Shown piece after piece: positions 27,230 through 35,574 of a stretch of DNA of 64,000 nt. Made by a program: the position numbers and the translations under genes. The stretch comes from Fibrobacterota bacterium (lineage in GTDB: Bacteria > Fibrobacterota > Fibrobacteria > UBA11236): contig JAEKLQ010000031.1 of NCBI GenBank assembly GCA_019509785.1, positions 1-64,000 on the forward strand, written 5' to 3'. The notes beneath the pieces were generated by a model. It saw only the letters and a program-made list of their open reading frames with translations, made no database searches and was not told the origin of the DNA. Within the stretch, counting starts at the first letter, position 1. Every line of letters begins with the position of its first letter.

Positions 27230-30200
27230 TGTTCCGCCGCTGCGGGGATTTCCCAATGGATGAGCCGCGCCACCGTGGCCCGGTGGATGGAGAACATGTT
27301 GCGGAGGTAAGCCAAGCGGTAGCGCCAGAAGCCCATCTCTTCCGCAAGCAGCTTCCACTCCCCGCGCAGCAGCCAATAATCGCGCTCCAAGGCCGCGTCG
27401 TCATGCGCGGAATGCGACATCATCTTCTGGATGGAGTAATACTTTTGCAGCTTTTTCTTCCAGCTTCGCTTGCCGAAGGTCCACGGGAACCAATCGATGG
27501 TCGTCCGCTTCCGCATGTATAGGGTACGGCCTTCGCGGTCCTTTACTTCCTTGTACCTGAGCGAGTAGAGATTATAGAAGTGGGAGTCGAGCGCCATCTT
27601 CTGGGCCCCTAAGGCCCTGGCCAGGTTCATTCCCTGCTCCAGGCAACTGAAGTGCATCAACAGGAGGAACGGCTTCCGCTCTTCCCGCACCACGTGGTGA
27701 CCCCACTGCAGCTTACGGTATAGATCCGCCAGGTGCACGGTCGAGGCCACCGCCCCCTGCACCCGGAATTTCTCCGCGTATTTCAGGAAGTTGAGCGGCT
27801 CCCGTCGCGAGACGTGCCCGTCGCGGGTCTTCGCGCCGGTCATGGTCGTGGCCGTGGCCTGCCCGCCGGTATTGCCCAAGGTCTGGTTGATGACCACGAT
27901 GTGGAAGATGGGATCCTGCTGATGCAAGGCATCCTCGACCGAGCGCAATCCTTGGATGAAACCGCCGTCGCCGGAAATGGAAACCACGATATCGCCGGAA
28001 GCCACGTTATGCGACAACCCGGAGGCCACGCCATGGGCCGTCTCGAAGGCGATGCGGATATAGGGAAGGTTCCAAATCGAGGTCCGGTTCAGGCCGGAGA
28101 TCACCGTACCGCAGCCATCCTGCTCGCTGACGTAGATTTTGCCCTTGTCTTGTTGCAGATATCCCAGGTAGTTGAACACGGTGCGGAAGATGTTCATCTG
28201 CCCGCAACCCGCGCATGCCATATCGCCCGCGGTGAGCGGCCCCGTGCCGTTCAGGGCGATGTACATGCTTTGTACCTTGTTGATGGTCGGGTGGAAGCGG
28301 AACATAGTCTGATAGGCCCATTTCTTGAGGCCGTACAGTTTCTCCAGCATGCGTAGCTTGCGCGGATTATCCAACGCCTTGAGTATGGGTTCGGGCAGGA
28401 TGCGGGCTTGGAACTGTTCCAAGCTTTCCATCGGCGAGGCCGGCCCGCTTTCCTCTCCGGGGCCGCTTCCCGCGCTCCAATCCTCGCCCGCGAACGCCGC
28501 CGGCACCTTCCCATCGGGCGCCGTCCCCGGCGGACGCAGCAAGGCCAGCTTGGACTCCTGATCCGCTTTCCGGTACGCCAGGAAGCCCGCCACCACCGCT
28601 TCCCGGTTCTTGGGCGTCAACAGCAGGCGCGCCTCCTTCTCGACGCCTTTCACTTGCCCGACCGCGTCCAACAGGGCCAGCAGTTCCTCCGCATCGTCCG
28701 CGCCCATATTCGCGAGCATGGCCCCGCATAGGATCATGTTGGTCCGCGCGGCGCTTCCGAACAACCGGCGCGCGATCCCCTTGGCGGGAATCAGCACTAT
28801 GCGTCCGCCCGGCGGCATCAGTCCGCGGTAACGACGCGCCGTTTCCTCATCACTGTCCAGGATCAGGATACCGCCCGGGCTAAGTTGCTTGAGCATCGGT
28901 TCCAGGGACACGTCGCCATCGAAGGCCATGATGGTATCGGCCATGATGATGTCCGACCAATCGCGGATGGGCTCATTGGATTGCTTGATGGATAAGGTGA
29001 TGCCGCCGCCGCGCTGGAGCGCGCCGAATCCGGCCATGGAAAGCGCATACTGGCCTTTCACGCTGGCCAAGCCGGTGAAGATGGAGTTCAATTGCAACAG
29101 GCCTTGGCCGCCCTTGCCGATCACGGCTATCTGGCGCACTCCCTCTTCCATCAGGGGAACGTCGAAGGACGCATCGGTCTGGGGATACGCGTTGCCGCGG
29201 GTTCCCAGCACGAAGGAATGGCCGGGGGCATGTTCCTTCAGCCATTTGTGGGCGCGCGTCTCGGGAAGGCCCGACGACAAGTCGGAGAGCATGCGGAAAA
29301 GGGCCACCCAATGCGGGATGGTCACCGCGCGGCCGCCCAGGCCGATGGTGGCGGAGACCAGGAAGGGCGGATGATCCAAATCGTACAGGGCCGAACGGAT
29401 TTCCTGAGCCAGGACGCCGCCCCCCGATCGCCCCGACCAATTATTGTATTCCACCACGGCGACGGCTTTGCATCCGGCCATCGCCGCCTGCAGGGCTTCC
29501 GCCGGGAAGGGGCGGTACAGGTTGATGGAAACCACTCCGCAACGGACGCCCTGGTCGCGCAAGCGCCCGGCCACGTACTCCGCCGCCGACATGTCCGGAT
29601 CGTTCAGGCCGATGATGCAGAAATCCAGGGGCCCTTCCGCGGGATAGCGTTCCACCTTGCGCAGGGCGGGACGTCCCGTGAAGCGCGCCAGCTCGGCGGC
29701 CGCCCCGTCGAAGGCGCGGCCGGCCCGGCTCAGAACCTCATCGATGGCCTGGCGCTGCTCCGCGTAACGGCTGTCCATGTCCAGCACGCCCACCGAACGG
29801 TTTTCCTTATCGTCGAATACGAAGGGATTCTGCGGCCGCCCCAGGAATGCGTCGGCATCCGCGTCGCTCAACTTTTGCAAATGCCCTTGCTTCTCCGAAG
29901 TCAAGGTATGCGTCTCCACGAATCCCTTCACCACCAAGCGGCCCGGGATCCACACGCCTTCCGACTCCATCAGCTTGAGCAACAGCATGGCCTTGTCGTA
30001 ATCGTCCTGGATGCCCCGGCCGAAAAGCATGATCTCGCCGGTATCCGAGGTCCGGAAGGTGGTGGTATGGTCCGGCTTGGTGGTCGTGCCCGGCGACAAG
30101 GCGCGGGTCAGCTCCAGCATGAAGATGGGCAAGTGCAAGCCGGGATTGATGTTCATGAACTCGTAGATCTGCGCCAGGCTTTGCGAGCCCTGTGCCATCA

Positions 30201-31089
30201 GGGAGCGCTTCCCGCGCACGGCCGATCCCGTCAGCCAGGCATATCCCGATTCTTCCGAGAGGCAAGGGCGGAACTGCAAGTGGTGCTGGGCATCGGGGGA
30301 TTGCCTGGAGGCGCGCTCCTCGATATGCTTCAAGAGGGAGGTGTTCGGGGTGATGGGGAAGATGGATACGTTGTCGAACTTCGCTTGGAAGGTGAAGTCG
30401 GAAAACATCGACGATCCGTTGAAGACCTGCGGGGCGGCGCCGGATAGTTCCCGCGCCGGATGGGCCGCCACGATGGCGGCGGCATCCTTGATCCAACCTT
30501 GGACCTTCTGCTCGCCTTCGGCGGACGGCGACTTGAAGATTTCCGCCACCCGGCCGGGCGTAATGGGCTGCCCGTCGTACTTCTTCACGTCCACCAATTC
30601 GGCGGGCACGAAATGGATGGCGCCCGTCGGGCATGCCGAAGCGCATACGAAACATCCCTTGCAATGGCTGTAATTGGTCGCGCCCTTCTTGACCTGATGG
30701 GTTTCGGTGCGCGGATCCAGATTGACGCCCGGCAGCAGGTTGAAGGTCTTGGTGAAGAGATGGAAGATGGGCTCCACCGCGCGGTCGCCCACTTCATAGC
30801 CGATGGAATGATGAGGGCAGGCCACTACGCAATGCAGGCAATCGATGCATTGGGTCGAAAGGGTTATCGGGATGAAATTCTTATCGGTCCAGTTGCGCGC
30901 GGCCGCGTTCCCGCCCGCCACCACCGTACCCTTGTCGGAAAAATCCTGGAAGGTTTCCAGGCGGATGAGGCGATCGCCCAGCACCTGGTTGGGCGCCTCG
31001 TTGATGGAGGAAAGGTGGATGAAGTCGGAAGCCTTGAGGGTCGCGGCTTCCCCGCGCCCTTGCGCTCCCGTGCCGGCGTTCGCGATCAT
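27226..31089 (-). CDS. single-chain 2-oxoacid:ferredoxin oxidoreductase with N-terminal ferredoxin
   Basis: All parts of a 2-oxoacid:ferredoxin oxidoreductase are in one 1287-aa chain. First comes a two-[4Fe-4S] ferredoxin domain (CIDCLHCVVACP about 81-92; CKGCFVCASACP about 143-154). The alpha domains follow (SIFPITPNT about 242-250; GLNDPDMSAAEY near 494), then a gamma domain (VIGKGGQGLL near 655) and a C-terminal TPP-binding beta domain (CAGCGQM near 960; SGDGG near 1040; GNTGGQ near 1072). In pyruvate synthases of the NifJ type the ferredoxin domain lies between gamma and beta; here it is first. GGAGG sits 6 nt before ATG 31089. As leader of a branched acyl-CoA operon it may oxidise branched-chain 2-oxoacids, but specificity is inferred. 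Confidence 0.88.
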   Translation of the reverse strand: MIANAGTGAQGRGEAATLKASDFIHLSSINEAPNQVLGDRLIRLETFQDFSDKGTVVAGGNAAARNWTDKNFIPITLSTQCIDCLHCVVACPHHSIGYEVGDRAVEPIFHLFTKTFNLLPGVNLDPRTETHQVKKGATNYSHCKGCFVCASACPTGAIHFVPAELVDVKKYDGQPITPGRVAEIFKSPSAEGEQKVQGWIKDAAAIVAAHPARELSGAAPQVFNGSSMFSDFTFQAKFDNVSIFPITPNTSLLKHIEERASRQSPDAQHHLQFRPCLSEESGYAWLTGSAVRGKRSLMAQGSQSLAQIYEFMNINPGLHLPIFMLELTRALSPGTTTKPDHTTTFRTSDTGEIMLFGRGIQDDYDKAMLLLKLMESEGVWIPGRLVVKGFVETHTLTSEKQGHLQKLSDADADAFLGRPQNPFVFDDKENRSVGVLDMDSRYAEQRQAIDEVLSRAGRAFDGAAAELARFTGRPALRKVERYPAEGPLDFCIIGLNDPDMSAAEYVAGRLRDQGVRCGVVSINLYRPFPAEALQAAMAGCKAVAVVEYNNWSGRSGGGVLAQEIRSALYDLDHPPFLVSATIGLGGRAVTIPHWVALFRMLSDLSSGLPETRAHKWLKEHAPGHSFVLGTRGNAYPQTDASFDVPLMEEGVRQIAVIGKGGQGLLQLNSIFTGLASVKGQYALSMAGFGALQRGGGITLSIKQSNEPIRDWSDIIMADTIMAFDGDVSLEPMLKQLSPGGILILDSDEETARRYRGLMPPGGRIVLIPAKGIARRLFGSAARTNMILCGAMLANMGADDAEELLALLDAVGQVKGVEKEARLLLTPKNREAVVAGFLAYRKADQESKLALLRPPGTAPDGKVPAAFAGEDWSAGSGPGEESGPASPMESLEQFQARILPEPILKALDNPRKLRMLEKLYGLKKWAYQTMFRFHPTINKVQSMYIALNGTGPLTAGDMACAGCGQMNIFRTVFNYLGYLQQDKGKIYVSEQDGCGTVISGLNRTSIWNLPYIRIAFETAHGVASGLSHNVASGDIVVSISGDGGFIQGLRSVEDALHQQDPIFHIVVINQTLGNTGGQATATTMTGAKTRDGHVSRREPLNFLKYAEKFRVQGAVASTVHLADLYRKLQWGHHVVREERKPFLLLMHFSCLEQGMNLARALGAQKMALDSHFYNLYSLRYKEVKDREGRTLYMRKRTTIDWFPWTFGKRSWKKKLQKYYSIQKMMSHSAHDDAALERDYWLLRGEWKLLAEEMGFWRYRLAYLRNMFSIHRATVARLIHWEIPAAAEQ

Positions 31090-31546
31090 GGACGTCCTCC
31101 AAGCTTATCCGTAGTAACATACAAGTTACCCTGTCCGGGAGTGCGGGCTCCGGAGCGCCACGGCGCGCGGGCGCCGGTTCGACGGGCCCGGCCGCGGATG
31201 ACGATCTGGCGGTCGCGACTACCCGATGGATGGCGATTCGAGGTTATGCGGGGAAACGGGCCGCCTTGGGAGGCTATGCCGCCCGGACCGCCGGGACGTG
31301 CCGGATCCCTTCGTCGCAAGGAACTTCCGGCTTGGGTGCGGAACCCGCTGTTTCCCATCCTCCTTTTATTATAAACCCTTTCGCCATCCCGGGACATATT
31401 CTGGGGTTGCGGGAGAAGCCCGAATCCCATTGGGTACCGAGCGCCAAAGGCTCTTTTCCCCCTTGGAAGCGACTTGAGCAGTAAGTCGGGTTTTCAATCA
31501 AATTGGAAAAAACATCGTATTTGGGGATCGCATCGTGGTCCCGGGA
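31090..31546. other. 457-nt intergenic region, operon promoter side
   Basis: No protein-like frame is present. The arginine-rich open frames are GC artefacts, including one whose TGA overlaps the oxidoreductase ATG. The segment next to 31089 should hold the promoter of the catabolic operon and includes a small inverted repeat at 31114-31129. An AT-richer patch at 31365-31400 lies in the middle. I see no clear terminator for the esterase genes that end at 31547. Confidence 0.5.
31114..31129. promoter_or_regulatory. candidate operator of the acyl-CoA operon
   Basis: The 16-bp sequence GTAACATACAAGTTAC has perfect 5-bp arms (GTAAC/GTTAC, 6-nt centre). It lies 25-40 nt upstream of the first ATG of the oxidoreductase-led operon, where a repressor such as a TetR- or MerR-type regulator of acyl-CoA genes would act. 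No regulator gene is adjacent, and no second copy was noticed. Confidence 0.35.
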
Positions 31547-32584
31547 CTAAGGAACCACCGGCATGAGGGCGGACACTGTCCACCCGTTCCCGTCCGCCAC
31601 CAGCCGGTAAACCCCGGATGTCTTGGACCGGAAGGGGATTTCACCCGCCCGGGCTTTCGCCTCGAACACGACCCGGCCCTGAAGATCCAGGATGCGTATT
31701 CGCACGCCCGGTTCGACCCCATCCAGCCTAAAAGCGCCCGCCGCATATGCGGCGGATATCCGGGCGCGTTTATCTCCGGGCAAGGGCCGGGCGGAAGTCG
31801 CCGCCCCATGCAATGTCCACTGCTTGAAGAAGCCCCAAACCTCTTCGCTGCCGTTCATCTTGGTCTTCGTGTCCATGGGCCATTCGTGCGGCCCTCCTTT
31901 GATGGAGTCGGCCCAGACCGCGATACCGTCCTTGCAAGGGCCGAATTCCATATGCGTAACGACGGAGCTGGCATTGCCCGCGGGATAGGGGCGGGTGATG
32001 GCCGGCGTTTTCGGGCAGCCATCGAAATCGGCTATGATCCCGAGGTCCTTCATGAAAGCGTCGGGCGTGAGCACATCGCTGGTGCCGAAAATGGCGAGCA
32101 GCGGGATGGTCCGCTTCGGGACGCAAGTCTCCTGGATCCGCCCCGAGACGGGGGCTACGGCGGCGAACTTATCCGCGTACCGGCAGGCGGCATGGTAGGC
32201 CATGACACCGCCTTGGGAGAAACCTGAGACATAAACACGTTCGCGATCGATATGGTATCGGACGTCGAGGGTGTCGACTATGGCCAGGAGAAACTCGAAA
32301 TCGGTGGCAGGCGCGGTTTGCCAGGAGTTGTTGATCCCGTTCGGGTAGACGGCGAGGAATTTCTCCTTATCCGCGACGGCATCCATCTTGGTATTGGTCA
32401 CCATCTGCGCGCCGGTCATGCCCGAGCCATGCAGGACGAAGACGACGGGCGGTTTGGACAGGCCCGTGGGGGCGTGCAGGATGAAATGGCGCGCGACTCC
32501 GCCGAACTGGATGGTCTGATCCTGGGCGAAGGCCCCGGCGAGCAAAGAGGCTAGGACGGCCACGGAAATCCTCAGGTGCTGCAT
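31547..32584 (-). CDS. secreted PHB-depolymerase/feruloyl-esterase-like enzyme with sorting-type C-domain
   Basis: After a signal peptide (about 1-20) there is an alpha/beta-hydrolase of the polyhydroxybutyrate depolymerase/LpqC/CE1 type. It has FVLHGSGMTG, the nucleophile serine in GFSQGG (near 118), an acid in FGTSD and histidine in PHEWP. The last 70 residues (RIRILDLQGRVVFEA to SGVYRLVA) resemble the C-terminal sorting domain of type IX secretion cargo. It is the last of three tandem paralogs. The likely role is cleaving ester links in plant cell wall or polyester, but the substrate is unproven. Confidence 0.85.
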   Translation of the reverse strand: MQHLRISVAVLASLLAGAFAQDQTIQFGGVARHFILHAPTGLSKPPVVFVLHGSGMTGAQMVTNTKMDAVADKEKFLAVYPNGINNSWQTAPATDFEFLLAIVDTLDVRYHIDRERVYVSGFSQGGVMAYHAACRYADKFAAVAPVSGRIQETCVPKRTIPLLAIFGTSDVLTPDAFMKDLGIIADFDGCPKTPAITRPYPAGNASSVVTHMEFGPCKDGIAVWADSIKGGPHEWPMDTKTKMNGSEEVWGFFKQWTLHGAATSARPLPGDKRARISAAYAAGAFRLDGVEPGVRIRILDLQGRVVFEAKARAGEIPFRSKTSGVYRLVADGNGWTVSALMPVVP

Positions 32585-32601
32585 GCGATCCGCCCGGAAG
32601 A

Positions 32602-33639
32602 TTATGGAACCACCAATTCCAAGGCGCCCGTACGGCCTTCCCCGCTTACGACAACGCGATAAACCCCGGCCGGTTTCCCGCGGAAATCGATTTCGCCTTG
32701 CCCGGCGGCGCCTTCGGCCACCAGCCTGCCTTGATGATCCAAAACCCGGACGGAAGCCCTCTCCGCCGTCCCCTGCAATCGCACCATGCCGTTCGCGTAG
32801 GTCGCCCGGAAGGTCGGACGCGCGGCGGCCGCTCGCGGCAAGGCCGTGGTCCCGCTCAAGGTGAACTTCTTGAAGAAGGACCAGACCTCTTCGCTATTGT
32901 TCACCTTGGTCGTGGTGTTCATGGGCCATTCATGCGGCCCGTCCTTGATCGAATCCGCGATCACCTCCGTGCCGTTCTTGCATGGGCTCCAAGTGATTCG
33001 CGTCACCAGGGAGTTGGAATTGGTGGCCGGATATGGGCGCATGACCGTGGGGGTGGCCGGGCATCCGTCCAAGCTCGCCCAAGTCGACGCGCTGTTCATG
33101 AAAACGGCGGGAGTGGCGATATCCTTGGTGCCGAAGGTCAGGAACATGGGGATGGCCCGGGCCGGCTTGCAGGTAGCCGGAATGTTACCGGAGGTGGGCG
33201 CGATGGCGGCGAACTTGTCCGCGTATCCGCAGCCCACGCCGTGCGTCATGCCGGCGCCTTGGGAAAAGCCCGCGGCATAGACCCGGTTCCGGTCGATGTG
33301 GTATTTGGCATCGATGGTATCGATAAGGGCCACGAAGTACTTGAAATCGGAATCCCCGGCCTGATCCCAGTTCATGGCGATGGCATCGGGATAGACGACG
33401 ATGAACTTTTCCCGATCGGCGATCCCGTCCATTTTGGTATCGCTCTCCTGCTGCGCGCCGGTCATGCCGTGGCCGCAAAGTACGAACATCAAGGGAGGAT
33501 TGGCGGGCGCGCCGGTCGGAACGTGGAGGATGTAGGTCCGGGCCACCCCTCCGAACTGCATCTTCAGGGATTGGGCGAAACCGGTGATCGGGAGCGCAGC
33601 GGCGGAAAGCGCCGCCCATAGGCCGAAATGCTTCATCAT
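32602..33639 (-). CDS. secreted esterase paralog, middle copy
   Basis: It has the same architecture as its neighbours: signal peptide, hydrolase domain with GFSQGAG in place of GFSQGG, the acid FGTKD, PHEWP, and a C-terminal domain ending VRVLDHQGRLVAEG to AGVYRVVV. The change after the nucleophile (GAG for GGV) is the only active-site difference seen. It starts 6 nt after the upstream paralog ends, so the three are one operon created by tandem duplication. Confidence 0.85.
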   Translation of the reverse strand: MMKHFGLWAALSAAALPITGFAQSLKMQFGGVARTYILHVPTGAPANPPLMFVLCGHGMTGAQQESDTKMDGIADREKFIVVYPDAIAMNWDQAGDSDFKYFVALIDTIDAKYHIDRNRVYAAGFSQGAGMTHGVGCGYADKFAAIAPTSGNIPATCKPARAIPMFLTFGTKDIATPAVFMNSASTWASLDGCPATPTVMRPYPATNSNSLVTRITWSPCKNGTEVIADSIKDGPHEWPMNTTTKVNNSEEVWSFFKKFTLSGTTALPRAAAARPTFRATYANGMVRLQGTAERASVRVLDHQGRLVAEGAAGQGEIDFRGKPAGVYRVVVSGEGRTGALELVVP

Positions 33640-33645
33640 ACCTCC

Positions 33646-34707
33646 TTAGGGGACCACAATCTTGAGCGCGTACGACCTAACGTCGTCCTTCACCAGGACC
33701 TGATATACGCCGCTCGGTTCAGCTTGGAATTCCAGTTCGGTTCGCCCGGCGGGAGCGGCCGCCATCAAGGCGCCCCGACTATCGACGATCCGCACCGCGG
33801 CCGTTTTTCCCGCCCCTTGCAGGCGGACGATGCCATTCGAATAGAATGCGGAAGGATATGCTTTCCCGGCCCCGGTCGCGGGCGGGGAAATCGCCGCAGA
33901 GCCGCTTAACGTGAACTTCTTGAAGAAGGCCCATACCTCTTCGCTGTTGTTCACCTTGGTCGTCGTATTCATGGGCCATTCATGCGGCCCGCCTTGGACG
34001 GAATCGGCGATGACTTCGGAACCGTCCTTGCACGGAGCATAGTCCAGCCGGGTCACCACCGATTTCGCGTTGCTGGCGGGATAAGGGCTCGTCACTTTCG
34101 GGGCGGCAGGGCAGCCGATCATCTTCACCCACGCGTCGACGCTCTTCATGAAATTGTCCGGCGTGGCCACGTCGGCGGTCCCGAAGGTGAGGAACATGGG
34201 AACCGGACGGGTCACGTTACAGGCACCCGTCAAAAGGCCGGATACCGGCGCGATGGCGGCGAACTTATCCGCGTACCGGCAGCCCAGTTGGAAGGACATG
34301 AATCCGCCCTGGGAGAAACCCGAGGCGTAGACCTTGTTCTTATCGATGTGGTATTTAGCGTCCACCGAATCGATGATGGCCAGGATGAAGTTGAAATCGT
34401 TGGGGCCCGACATGTTCCAGGACTGCTGGTTATTGCTATCGGGGAGCGCATCGGGATAGACGACGAGGAATTTCTCCCTGTCGGCGACCTTGTTCATCTG
34501 CGTCAGTTGCACTTCCTGCTGCCCGGACATGTTGAAACCGTGGATGACGTAAACGAGGGGAGGTTGGGCGGCGAGGCCGGTGGGGGCGTACAGGATATAT
34601 TTCCGGGCCGTACCGCCGATGCGCATGGTCAGGTTTTGGCTTTGGGCGAAGGCGCTCAGCGAGGAAAGGAACCATAGGGTAACCGCAAAGAAACCCGACC
34701 GATTCAT
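33646..34707 (-). CDS. secreted esterase paralog, first copy of operon
   Basis: The 353-aa protein has a signal peptide (about 1-22), a hydrolase domain with VIHGFNMSGQ in the oxyanion region, nucleophile GFSQGGF, acid FGTAD and histidine PHEWP. It ends with the same sorting-type domain (VRIVDSRGALMAAA to SGVYQVLV). GGAGGGG precedes ATG 34707, and the gene leads the three-esterase operon. Conserved cysteines around RYAD, CNVT and the PCKDG segment suggest disulphides in the exported enzyme. Confidence 0.85.
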   Translation of the reverse strand: MNRSGFFAVTLWFLSSLSAFAQSQNLTMRIGGTARKYILYAPTGLAAQPPLVYVIHGFNMSGQQEVQLTQMNKVADREKFLVVYPDALPDSNNQQSWNMSGPNDFNFILAIIDSVDAKYHIDKNKVYASGFSQGGFMSFQLGCRYADKFAAIAPVSGLLTGACNVTRPVPMFLTFGTADVATPDNFMKSVDAWVKMIGCPAAPKVTSPYPASNAKSVVTRLDYAPCKDGSEVIADSVQGGPHEWPMNTTTKVNNSEEVWAFFKKFTLSGSAAISPPATGAGKAYPSAFYSNGIVRLQGAGKTAAVRIVDSRGALMAAAPAGRTELEFQAEPSGVYQVLVKDDVRSYALKIVVP

Positions 34708-34897
34708 GACCCCTCCCCTATTCCTATTTCCCGGGCAAGACCTAATATAAGGCCAAGGACGCCAAATTCTCGTGGAAAAACGCCAACCCTCTTTTCTAAC
34801 TTCATCCCGAACGCCGGGATCCTTCGGAAGCCCGCAAATACGGGGCCTCCAGCGAGGCGGATCGAATTCCGGGGCCTGTGGCGGCCGGTTCCCCTGA

Positions 34898-34952
34898 GTT
34901 ACATTCCGTTACAAGGGGGAGAAAAGACGGCAATCTCCCCAGCTTAGTTTTA
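34898..34952 (+). promoter_or_regulatory. direct-repeat box plus -10-like element
   Basis: GTTACATTCCGTTAC (34898-34912) contains two GTTAC units 10 bp apart. TAGTTTTA follows at 34945, and the ATG of the next gene lies 12 nt beyond the start of that element. The same box with the same 47-bp start-to-start spacing occurs at 46334-46388. No -35 hexamer is visible at the right distance, which fits an activator-dependent promoter with the box at about -59 to -45. Confidence 0.55.
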
Positions 34953-34956
34953 GGAC

Positions 34957-35244
34957 ATGCTTTTCGTAGTTAAAATGCTTCTGGTGGCGTTCGGCATCTT
35001 CGGCCAGGCCAAGATCATGCCCAATGCGGATTCAACGGTCGAATCGGAGTTGGATACCCTTACCTTGCCCAAGGATCATCCGGAGTGGGTCCTGGCCCGT
35101 CGTGCCATGGCTTCGGAAGGTTTGTGCGGCTCGGGGCATGACGCGGCGAAAGATTCCGTCGTGGCCCTCCGCGAAGGGGAACTTCCGGAAGCCTCCGTCT
35201 CCGACTATTCCATCGTTCGCCTCGTAGCCGAAGCCTGCGAATAG
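34957..35244 (+). CDS. small secreted protein of unknown function
   Basis: The 95-aa product begins with a hydrophobic stretch that reads as a signal peptide (LLVAFGIFGQA, cleavage about residue 18). An acidic region without recognisable motif and with two cysteines follows. AGGAC precedes the ATG closely. If TAGTTTTA upstream is the -10 element, transcription would begin at or near the start codon. The ferredoxin gene follows 24 nt later and is probably on the same transcript. I do not recognise a family. Confidence 0.55.
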   Translation: MLFVVKMLLVAFGIFGQAKIMPNADSTVESELDTLTLPKDHPEWVLARRAMASEGLCGSGHDAAKDSVVALREGELPEASVSDYSIVRLVAEACE

Positions 35245-35268
35245 ACGGCTCGGAGGTAAGGTCGATAG

Positions 35269-35574
35269 ATGGACGCCGCCCCCTCCTCCGCATCGTGCCC
35301 CCAGCCAGCCGGTAGATTCGAACCCGTCGTCAATCGCTCGCGTTGCGAGGCCAAAGGCCCCTGCGTCCCGGCCTGCCCCTACTCGGTACTGGAAATCCAT
35401 CCTCTAACCGATACGGACAAGGCCGGGCTGGGTTTCCTGGCCCGCCTCAAGGTGCGGGCCCACGGGAACCGGCAAGCCTTCGCGATCCATCCCGAGGCTT
35501 GCCGCGCTTGCGGGAAATGCGTGGAGGCGTGCCCGGAAAAGGCCATCACCCTACGCCTTCGCGCATTGACATGA
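35269..35574 (+). CDS. two-[4Fe-4S] ferredoxin
   Basis: The 101-aa protein has two cysteine clusters separated by an insert: CEAKGPCVPACP (about 26-37) and CRACGKCVEACP (about 79-90). The first has CxxxxCxxxC spacing, so it is a modified site that may hold an altered cluster, and the second is a normal CxxCxxCxxxCP. It would serve as an electron carrier. The 2-oxoacid:ferredoxin oxidoreductase 4 kb away is a possible partner. Its stop abuts the convergent esterase with no gap. Confidence 0.85.
   Translation: MDAAPSSASCPQPAGRFEPVVNRSRCEAKGPCVPACPYSVLEIHPLTDTDKAGLGFLARLKVRAHGNRQAFAIHPEACRACGKCVEACPEKAITLRLRALT

Noticed and set aside
31086-31430. 114-codon frame whose TGA overlaps the ATG of the oxidoreductase
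   Set aside because: The overlap imitates the coupling seen elsewhere, but the product is very arginine/glycine-rich, has no usable ribosome binding site, and the oxidoreductase has its own GGAGG.
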